Positions 15,418 through 20,613 of a stretch of 20,613 nt of DNA are shown in pieces. Location: contig DAOUTY010000005.1 of NCBI GenBank assembly GCA_030668425.1, positions 1 through 20,613 on the forward strand, in the 5' to 3' direction. The notes under the pieces are model-generated. The model was not told the origin of the DNA and did no database searches. It worked only from the letters and a program-made list of their open reading frames with translations. Within the stretch, counting starts at the first letter, position 1, and every line of letters begins with the position of its first letter. This DNA is from Chloroflexota bacterium (GTDB taxonomy: Bacteria; Chloroflexota; Dehalococcoidia; SZUA-161). A program made the position numbers and the translations under genes.

Positions 15418-15447
15418 TTGACACCCTCTCTCACTAGAAGCTATAAT
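15418..15447 (+). promoter_or_regulatory. Consensus sigma70-type promoter of rpsU-yqeY
   Basis: TTGACA (15418-15423) and TATAAT (15442-15447), both perfect consensus hexamers, are separated by 18 nt. The predicted start is near 15454, giving a leader of about 40 nt before rpsU. The -35 begins on the base after the end of the repeat element. Confidence 0.8.
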
Positions 15448-15492
15448 CAAGAAGCTTTAGTAAAAAAGGGCCGTAAAGGGGGTGTTTTGTGA

Positions 15493-15675
15493 GTGAGTGA
15501 AGTATGGATTGGCGATAGCGAGCCATTTGAGGTCGCTTTAAAGCGATTCAATAAGAAAGTTCAACAAGATGGCATCCTTTCCGAGGCTCGGCGCAGGGAA
15601 CATTTCGAGAAGCCGAGTATTAAGCGTAAGAAGAAAGAGGCTACCAAGAAGCGGAAGAGCGCCAGGAGTTCCTGA
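15493..15675 (+). CDS. rpsU: Small ribosomal subunit protein bS21
   Basis: Ribosomal protein of the 30S subunit, important for initiation. It has 60 residues, normal for the family. The family pattern is clear: EPFEVALKRFNKKVQQDG (10-27), the R-R-R-E-H-F-E-KPS segment (33-42), then a lysine/arginine-rich C-terminus (about 43-58). The GTG start at 15493 has GGGGGTG 9 nt upstream; the overlapping GTG at 15489 hits a stop after three codons. A strong consensus promoter lies just upstream. yqeY follows 39 nt downstream, a neighbour pair seen in many bacteria. Confidence 0.95.
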   Translation: MSEVWIGDSEPFEVALKRFNKKVQQDGILSEARRREHFEKPSIKRKKKEATKKRKSARSS

Positions 15676-15714
15676 ACAGCATCGATAGCATAGTATAACG
15701 TCGGAAAAGAGCAG

Positions 15715-16167
15715 ATGTTGCAAGAGAAGTTGATGACTGACCTCAGGAAGGCCATGAAGAGTGGCGACAAGATACGCCTCGAAGTACTCCGGATGGCGAG
15801 AGCGAGTATCAAGAACGCCGAAATAGCGCAACAGAAAAGCCTGGATGATCCTGATATTCTCGGCATAATCGCCAAGGAGGGCAAGCAACGTCGAGAGAGC
15901 ATTGCAGAGTTCAAAAAGGGCAATCGCCAGGATTTGGTCGACAAAGAGGAGGCCGAGCTAGCCATACTGCTCGAGTACCTGCCGGAGCAAATATCCCGTG
16001 AGGAGATTGTCGCTACTGCCCGCCGGGTGATCGAAGAGGTGGAAGCACGTGGGCCTGGAGATAAGGGCAAGGTCATGCAAAAGCTCATGCCTCAACTGAA
16101 GGGGAAGGCTGAAGGGCACGAGATAAACGAGGTGGTAACCGAGCTACTTAGCGGTTCAACAGGATAA
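15715..16167 (+). CDS. yqeY: GatB/YqeY-domain protein
   Basis: Stand-alone YqeY protein of 150 aa, homologous to the tRNA-contacting tail domain of the GatB amidotransferase subunit. Its precise cellular role is not settled; a tRNA- or translation-linked function is inferred from the GatB domain and the link to rpsU. Seen are the N-terminal MTDLRKAMKSGDKIRLEVLR segment, the EAELAILLEYLPEQ motif (about 80-93), and the glycine/lysine-rich C-terminal GKVMQKLMPQLKGKAEG segment (120-136). The ATG has a purine-rich GGAAAAGAG upstream. It is likely co-transcribed with rpsU and ended by the hairpin at 16193-16237. Confidence 0.93.
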   Translation: MLQEKLMTDLRKAMKSGDKIRLEVLRMARASIKNAEIAQQKSLDDPDILGIIAKEGKQRRESIAEFKKGNRQDLVDKEEAELAILLEYLPEQISREEIVATARRVIEEVEARGPGDKGKVMQKLMPQLKGKAEGHEINEVVTELLSGSTG

Positions 16168-16192
16168 GAGAGGAATCCTGAAGAGGTTTGGC

Positions 16193-16237
16193 AAGGGAAC
16201 AAAAGAGCAAGGTATGGACTTGTCCTATTGTTCCCTT
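16193..16237 (+). terminator. Hairpin terminator after rpsU-yqeY
   Basis: AAGGGAACAA (16193-16202) pairs with TTGTTCCCTT (16228-16237). An inner CAAG/CTTG pair (16208-16211 and 16219-16222) closes a 7-nt loop. It starts 26 nt after the yqeY stop and is followed by a short T-containing tract, so a Rho-independent terminator is plausible though the T-run is weak. Confidence 0.5.
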
Positions 16238-16296
16238 TCGCATTTCTATACAGACGCACTAAACACTTGCGCGTGATCCGCAGTCAAAGAATTCTT

Positions 16297-16318
16297 CGTC
16301 GTGACAGGAGTCACGACG
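16297..16318. repeat. Perfect 9-bp hairpin upstream of purQ
   Basis: CGTCGTGAC and GTCACGACG flank the 4-nt loop AGGA. It lies 57 nt before the purQ start codon. It could be a protein-binding operator, an RNA element or a small dispersed repeat. There is no T-run on either side to mark it as a terminator. Confidence 0.5.
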
Positions 16319-16374
16319 CTACAGGCTGTTTATATTGTTCAGATATATATCGCAGTATATAAAAGGGGTCTGAG

Positions 16375-17094
16375 ATGAGATTCGGTGTTATCATCTTTCC
16401 CGGCACCTGGAGTGACAAAGATTGTCACCATGTTTTGGACAAGGCTCTGAAGCAAAAGGTGGAATATATATGGCACAAGGACACCGATCTATCGGGGTTC
16501 GACTGTGTCATTCTACCCGGAGGCTTCTCCTACGGCGATTATCTCCGCCCCGGGGCCATCGGCCGCTTCTCGCCGGTGATGACTGCGGTGCAAGAGTTCG
16601 CTGCTGCAGGCAAGCTGGTGTTCGGTATCTGCAACGGCTTTCAGATACTTTGCGAGTCCGGCCTTCTGCCCGGAGCCCTGATACAAAACAACCACCTCCA
16701 GTATAGATGTCAATGGGTTCACCTCCGAACAGAGAACACCTCCCTGCCCTTTTCCTCAAGGGCAACCAAAGGGCAGGTGCTTTACATACCCATCTCCCAC
16801 TACGAGGGTAGCTACTATGCCGACCAGGCTACCTTGGAAGAGCTTGAAGTAAATAACCGGGTGGTCTTCCGTTACTGCACCCCCTCGGGCGAGATAACCG
16901 AGGCAGCGAACCCCAACGGTTCCCTGAACAATATCGCCGGCATCGTTAACAAGGCAGGTAACGTCCTGGGCATGATGCCACATCCCGAGAGAGCGTGCGA
17001 AGAAATAGTTGGCGGCCTGGACGGGAACGTGATTTTCGAGTCCATCATAGACGAGGTTACAACCAGAGAGATGGGCTGCGTAAAACCCCTTTAG
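16375..17094 (+). CDS. purQ: Phosphoribosylformylglycinamidine synthase, glutaminase subunit
   Basis: Supplies ammonia from glutamine to PurL in step four of purine biosynthesis. It has 239 residues, within the PurQ range. The class I glutamine amidotransferase fold is clear: ILPGGFSYGDYLRPGA (46-61), nucleophile Cys86 in FGICNGFQ, and catalytic His203 and Glu205 in MMPHPERA. The ATG is preceded by AGGGG 6 nt upstream. purL follows after a 159-nt gap with its own likely promoter. The small PurS subunit, which bridges PurQ and small-type PurL, is not encoded in this window. Confidence 0.95.
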   Translation: MRFGVIIFPGTWSDKDCHHVLDKALKQKVEYIWHKDTDLSGFDCVILPGGFSYGDYLRPGAIGRFSPVMTAVQEFAAAGKLVFGICNGFQILCESGLLPGALIQNNHLQYRCQWVHLRTENTSLPFSSRATKGQVLYIPISHYEGSYYADQATLEELEVNNRVVFRYCTPSGEITEAANPNGSLNNIAGIVNKAGNVLGMMPHPERACEEIVGGLDGNVIFESIIDEVTTREMGCVKPL

Positions 17095-17097
17095 CCC

Positions 17098-17126
17098 TTG
17101 ACATAATAGAACGTTTGTGCTAGGCT
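17098..17126 (+). promoter_or_regulatory. Possible promoter of purL
   Basis: TTGACA (17098-17103), a perfect -35, begins 3 nt after the purQ stop. TAGGCT (17121-17126) follows at a 17-nt spacer and keeps the key T, A and final T of a -10. The leader would be about 120 nt. The weak -10 lowers confidence. Confidence 0.45.
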
Positions 17127-17207
17127 GCTATATGGGCAATCTCTGGAAAGAAGCATTCCATCATTACGGAACAAGTAGACAGGTTTCGATGTAATCCTAA
17201 TGGGGGT

Positions 17208-17235
17208 ACTCGGTGACGAGTTATCAAAGTGATAA
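17208..17235 (+). promoter_or_regulatory. Two tandem hairpins in the purL leader
   Basis: ACTCG-GTGA-CGAGT (17208-17221) closes a GNRA-type loop. TTATCA-AAG-TGATAA (17221-17235) follows at once, sharing one base. They end about 8 nt before the AAAGGA ribosome site of purL, so they could influence initiation. They match no known purine riboswitch core that I can recognise. Confidence 0.35.
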
Positions 17236-17253
17236 ATCACTAAAGGAAATGCC

Positions 17254-19455
17254 ATGCCCATCGCTAAAGAAATACTTGATGAAGTTGCCCTGAGCGAAGA
17301 GGAATACGAGCAAATCGTGCAGGAGTTGGGCCGGGAGCCCAATCTGGTCGAAATAGGGCTGTTCGGGAGCCTGTGGAGTGAGCACTGCGGCTACAAGCAC
17401 TCGACGCTGCTGCTGAAGCAGCTTCCCCACTCCTCACCCAACGTCCTGGTCAATCCCGGGGAGGAGAATGCCGGTGCAGTTGATATCGGCGACGGTCTCT
17501 GCATAGTGATGAAAATGGAGTCCCACAACCATCCCTCGGCCATCGAGCCCTATGAAGGCGCAGCCACCGGGGTGGGGGGAATAGTGCGCGACATCTTCAC
17601 TATGGGAGCAAGGCCCATCGCCCTGCTCAACTCACTGAGATTTGGCCCCCTGAGCGAGCCGCGAAACCGCTATCTCTTCGGCGGGGTAGTGGCGGGAATA
17701 GGCGGCTACGGCAACTGCCTCGGCATACCGGACGTTGCCGGTGAGGTCTACTTCTCCCCTGCCTACTCGGCCAACCCGCTGGTCAACGCCATGTGCGTGG
17801 GCATTGCCGATAAGAGAAAGCTTGTCAGCTCCAAGGCCAGCGGCAAAGGCAACCTTTTAATGCTTGTTGGCGCCGATACCGGTCGCGATGGCCTCCACGG
17901 TGCATCGGGGCTGGCTTCACGGACTTTCGATGACGAGCGCGAACTGAGGCCCACGGTTCAGGTGGGCAATCCCTTCATGGAAAAGCTGCTGCTGGAGGCC
18001 TGCCTTGAGCTTGCCGAGACCGACTACATCGTGGGCTTGCAGGATCTCGGTGCCGCAGGATTGACCAGTTCCGCTATTGAGTCGGCTTCGAAAAGCGGCA
18101 GTGGTGTGGTAATCGACGTCGCTAAGGTTCCCCGGCGCGAGGAAGGGATGACCCCCTACGAGGTCATGCTCTCCGAATCGCAGGAGCGGATGCTGGCCAT
18201 TGTAAAGAAGGGATACGAGGATAAGGTGAAGGCTATCTTCGACAAGTGGGACCTACGCTCCGATATCATCGGCGAGGTGACCGATGACGGCCTGGCCCGG
18301 ATCACGGAAGGTAAGAAAGTGGTTGCCGAGGTCCCCATCGAGCTGCTAACCACCCCTCCCCTTTACCGCCCCAAGAGTTTGAAACCACCCTGGCTCAACG
18401 CGCTGCAAAAGTTCGACCTCAGCACCATAGCTGACGTAGGGAAAGACGCCTCCTCAGTTCTACTGCGGTTACTCGCATCGCCCAATATCGCGAGCAAGGA
18501 GTGGATCTTCAGGCAATACGATCATCAGGTCCAGATCAATACTACTGTTCCTCCGGGCAGCGATGCCGCTGTGCTCAGGATTAAGGGCACGAAGAAAGCC
18601 ATCGCCCTAACCACAGACGGCAACGGACGCTATTGCTATCTCGACCCGTACACAGGTGGGACCATAACGGTCGCTGAGGCCGCGCGCAATCTAGCATGCG
18701 CCGGCGCAGTGCCCCTGGCCATCACCGACTGCCTTAATTTTGGCAATCCAGAGAAAACTGACGTTTACTATCAGCTCGAGCAATGTATCAGGGGTATTAC
18801 CCAAGCCTGTAAAAGCCTGAACATCCCGGTCATCAGCGGCAACGTTAGCCTGTACAACGAAACCAGAGACGAGCCCGTTTATCCCACCCCCGTGGTGGGT
18901 ATGTTAGGACTGATCGATGACATAGACCAGCATAGCACCATAGGCTTCAAGCATGAGGGCGACCTGGTGGTAATGCTCGGAGGTAACGCCAAGGGCACGG
19001 ACGGGCTAGGTGGCAGTGAGTATCTCGAATCGATTCACGACATCGTCGCTGGAGCCCTTTCCATCAACCTCGATCTAGAGAAGCGAGTACAGCAATGCTG
19101 TCTCGACGCTATCAGGCAGGGCCTTATTCTCTCAGCCCACGACTGCTCCGATGGCGGTCTTGCTGTGACACTTGCCGAGAGTTGCATCGCCGGCAGTATC
19201 GGCATCAAGGGAAAGTGGAAAATAGCAGGTAGAATTGACACCGAGCTTTTCGGCGAAGCTCAGTCGAGGATTGTGGTCTCACTGAAGCCAGCTCGACTGG
19301 GTGAACTCCAAAAGCTGGCTGCCAAACACAGGATTCCCCTCAGAGAGCTGGGTTCCGTTGGAGGCAAACGCTTCCTCATCAAAGGCGTGATAGATTTGCC
19401 GCTCGATGACATAGTAGATGCGTGGAGAAATGGCCTGGAAAAGGCAATGGGATAA
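17254..19455 (+). CDS. purL: Phosphoribosylformylglycinamidine synthase, synthetase subunit (small type)
   Basis: ATP-dependent amidation of FGAR to FGAM in purine biosynthesis, with PurQ (and PurS in this enzyme type). It has 733 residues, the small PurL form without fused glutaminase. Seen are FGSLWSEHCGYKHS with His44, ESHNHPSAIEPYEGAATGVGG (89-109) which lines the ATP/FGAR site, RDIFTMGARP, the duplicated second half with EAARNLACAGAVPLAITDCL, and LSAHDCSDGGLAVTLAES near the C-terminus. The ATG has AAAGGA 6 nt upstream. All expected domains are present and nothing is truncated. It is followed by a 118-nt gap before rplI. Confidence 0.97.
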   Translation: MPIAKEILDEVALSEEEYEQIVQELGREPNLVEIGLFGSLWSEHCGYKHSTLLLKQLPHSSPNVLVNPGEENAGAVDIGDGLCIVMKMESHNHPSAIEPYEGAATGVGGIVRDIFTMGARPIALLNSLRFGPLSEPRNRYLFGGVVAGIGGYGNCLGIPDVAGEVYFSPAYSANPLVNAMCVGIADKRKLVSSKASGKGNLLMLVGADTGRDGLHGASGLASRTFDDERELRPTVQVGNPFMEKLLLEACLELAETDYIVGLQDLGAAGLTSSAIESASKSGSGVVIDVAKVPRREEGMTPYEVMLSESQERMLAIVKKGYEDKVKAIFDKWDLRSDIIGEVTDDGLARITEGKKVVAEVPIELLTTPPLYRPKSLKPPWLNALQKFDLSTIADVGKDASSVLLRLLASPNIASKEWIFRQYDHQVQINTTVPPGSDAAVLRIKGTKKAIALTTDGNGRYCYLDPYTGGTITVAEAARNLACAGAVPLAITDCLNFGNPEKTDVYYQLEQCIRGITQACKSLNIPVISGNVSLYNETRDEPVYPTPVVGMLGLIDDIDQHSTIGFKHEGDLVVMLGGNAKGTDGLGGSEYLESIHDIVAGALSINLDLEKRVQQCCLDAIRQGLILSAHDCSDGGLAVTLAESCIAGSIGIKGKWKIAGRIDTELFGEAQSRIVVSLKPARLGELQKLAAKHRIPLRELGSVGGKRFLIKGVIDLPLDDIVDAWRNGLEKAMG

Positions 19456-19573
19456 GCTTCTCTGTGGAAAACTTTCGTGGAAAAGCTCGGGCGGCGGCCA
19501 CTGAATAGTGGATAACTCCGTTCATAACCCTCTTGACCTGTAGCGAATAGCAAGGAATAGAATAGGAGGCAAA

Positions 19574-20077
19574 ATGAAGGTGGTTTTTCTCCAGGACGTT
19601 CCTAACGTGGCCAGTGCGGGCACCGTGAAAGAGGTGGCCAACGGCTACGCCAGAAATTTCCTGTTTCCCAAGAAGCTCGCTGTTCTCGCCACCCCTGTTG
19701 AACTACAGAAATTGGATACCCAGCGGGAGGCTGATACTCGCCGCCAGTCTACTCTGGAACAGGGAGCCGAGGCTTTGGCTCAGGTGCTGGAAGCCCTCAC
19801 CGTAGCCTTAAGAGTTCGTGCCGGGACCAAAGGCCGTATCTATGGCTCGGTCACAAGTGCGGCTATTGCCAAGGAGATAAAACGTATCAGCGGACATGTG
19901 ATCGACAAGCACATCATAGAACTCGAAGAGCCAATACGCGAGCTAGGCAGCCACCAGGTACCGATCAAATTGACCCAAAATGTGACCGCCACTGTAAATG
20001 TTCTCGTCGAACCGAAGGAAGAGACTGCAAAGGAGCCGAAACCTGAGACCGAACAGGAGAAGGAACCGGAAGAATAA
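19574..20077 (+). CDS. rplI: Large ribosomal subunit protein bL9
   Basis: Ribosomal protein at the base of the L1 stalk. The N-terminal domain is clear: MKVVFLQDVPNVASAGTVKE, then NGYARNFLFPKKLAV (residues 24-38), followed by the connecting helix and the RNA-binding C-terminal domain with GRIYGSVTSAAIAKEI. At 167 aa it is longer than the usual 147-150 because of a Glu/Pro/Lys-rich tail from about residue 148. The ATG has AGGAGG 4 nt upstream, the best ribosome site in the window. It is followed after 11 nt by dnaB, a common gene order. Confidence 0.97.
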   Translation: MKVVFLQDVPNVASAGTVKEVANGYARNFLFPKKLAVLATPVELQKLDTQREADTRRQSTLEQGAEALAQVLEALTVALRVRAGTKGRIYGSVTSAAIAKEIKRISGHVIDKHIIELEEPIRELGSHQVPIKLTQNVTATVNVLVEPKEETAKEPKPETEQEKEPEE

Positions 20078-20088
20078 AAGGAACAGGC

Positions 20089-20613
20089 ATGTATAGCGAG
20101 GGCGTCGAGTCTCAGTCAAACGTAAAGCTCCCCCCTCACGACCTCGATGCCGAAGAGGCCGTGCTGGGTTCCCTTCTTATCGACCCCGAGGCCATATTCA
20201 AAGTCGTTACACTCCTCAAGGCCGAGGATTTCTACCGGGAGAAGAATCGCTGGACCTATGAGAGTTGCTTTCAACTCTATGATCGCAAAGAAGCTATCAA
20301 TCAGATCACCGTAGCTTACGAACTGGCGCGCAAGCAACAGCTGGAGGCCGCTGGGGGGGCTGCATACCTGAGCCATCTGGTTTCCCAGGTCCCTACCTCG
20401 GTGCATGCCGAATACTACGCCGATATTGTCAGGCGTCTTTCCACAATGCGCCGGCTGATCTCCGCTTCCAATCAGATTGCTGCCATCGGCTACGAGTCAC
20501 CTCCGGACAGCGATGATGCCCTTAATAGAGCGGAGGGCATTCTATTTGGGCTGAGGTACGGACAGACTCAGCGTGACTTCGTCCACATCCGGGAAGTGCT
20601 CGATCGCTATTTC
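20089..20613 (+). CDS. dnaB: Replicative DNA helicase, N-terminal part (cut by window end)
   Basis: Hexameric replication-fork helicase; only the first 175 codons are in the window and there is no stop. The N-terminal domain begins with LPPHDLDAEEAVLGSLL (14-30), includes LLKAEDFYREKNRW, and continues with AAYLSHLVSQVPTS and YADIVRRLSTMRRL, all typical of DnaB. The linker and the RecA-type ATPase domain lie beyond 20613, so ATPase motifs and any intein cannot be judged. The ATG lies 11 nt after the rplI stop, with AAAAGGAACAGG upstream. Confidence 0.95.
   Translation, partial: MYSEGVESQSNVKLPPHDLDAEEAVLGSLLIDPEAIFKVVTLLKAEDFYREKNRWTYESCFQLYDRKEAINQITVAYELARKQQLEAAGGAAYLSHLVSQVPTSVHAEYYADIVRRLSTMRRLISASNQIAAIGYESPPDSDDALNRAEGILFGLRYGQTQRDFVHIREVLDRYF

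Larger units (their letters stand above)
15056..15492. other. 437-nt intergenic region filled by inverted repeats, no gene
   Basis: Between hdrA and rpsU I find a composite inverted-repeat element (15083-15417) and, at its right edge, the rpsU promoter. Frames open here on both strands (for example 15179-15421 plus and 14996-15424 minus) consist of repeat sequence and show no protein family. No clear hdr-operon terminator with a T-run is present. Confidence 0.7.

Noticed and set aside
15179..15421. Plus-strand open frame of 80 codons inside the inverted-repeat element
   Set aside because: Encodes only repeat-derived sequence, which stays open by chance.
14996..15424. Minus-strand open frame of 142 codons over the hdrA end and the repeat region
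   Set aside because: Composed of antisense hdrA and repeat sequence; low-complexity product without family resemblance.
16335..16363. TTGTTC / TATAAA as a purQ promoter
   Set aside because: Spacing is 17 nt, but the start would fall beyond the AGGGG ribosome site, leaving a leaderless purQ; not supported.
17132..17194. Twenty-codon frame in the purL leader, possible regulatory peptide
   Set aside because: No convincing ribosome site and no run of one amino acid that would suggest attenuation.
19533..19563. TTGACC / TAGAAT as an rplI promoter
   Set aside because: The resulting transcript would start at or after the AGGAGG ribosome site of rplI and so lose it; spacer is also 19 nt.

Overview
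The window looks like a chromosomal segment of a strictly anaerobic bacterium with ferredoxin-based metabolism. My best guess is a Dehalococcoidia-like member of the Chloroflexota. This rests on the KOR plus Hdr gene content, a NifV-like synthase with no nif genes, an HdrA-MvhD fusion, and dispersed repeats of the type common in that group. The taxon is inference; no marker was searched. I saw no rRNA, tRNA, CRISPR array, transposase or phage gene. Housekeeping genes at both ends (eno, xerD, rpsU, purQ/purL, rplI, dnaB) argue for core chromosome rather than an island.

Layout. Positions 1-4140 are read on the minus strand: a NifV/Re-citrate-synthase-like enzyme, then a XerD-type recombinase, then a LOG-family protein overlapping enolase by 4 nt, ending in a cluster of three hairpins. 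A 396-nt divergent intergenic region (4141-4536) carries a good sigma70-type promoter in each direction; both use TTGCAA as the -35 element. From 4537 to 15055 all genes are on the plus strand and tightly packed: korD-korA-korB-korC (2-oxoacid:ferredoxin oxidoreductase), a 1178-residue flavin/iron-sulfur chimera (HdrA pieces around an NfnB/GltD module), mvhD, an HdrC-HdrB fusion, and an HdrA-MvhD fusion. Most junctions overlap by 4-8 nt, so this is probably one operon. A 437-nt gap (15056-15492) holds a MITE-like composite of inverted repeats whose right end abuts a consensus promoter for rpsU-yqeY. After a hairpin terminator come purQ, purL, rplI and the start of dnaB (cut by the window end).

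How the genes may work together. KOR would interconvert 2-oxoglutarate (or a related 2-oxoacid) with its acyl-CoA and reduced ferredoxin. The divergently transcribed synthase could be a Re-citrate synthase making the precursor of 2-oxoglutarate. Next to KOR lies a heterodisulfide-reductase-like assembly with no hydrogenase, formate dehydrogenase or Flx genes nearby. The chimera supplies an NAD(P)H/FAD module built into an HdrA-like scaffold. The most interesting hypothesis is a soluble flavin-based bifurcating or confurcating complex that links 2-oxoacid/ferredoxin chemistry, NADP(H) and a disulfide-like acceptor reduced at the HdrB-type CCG sites. The acceptor cannot be read from sequence.
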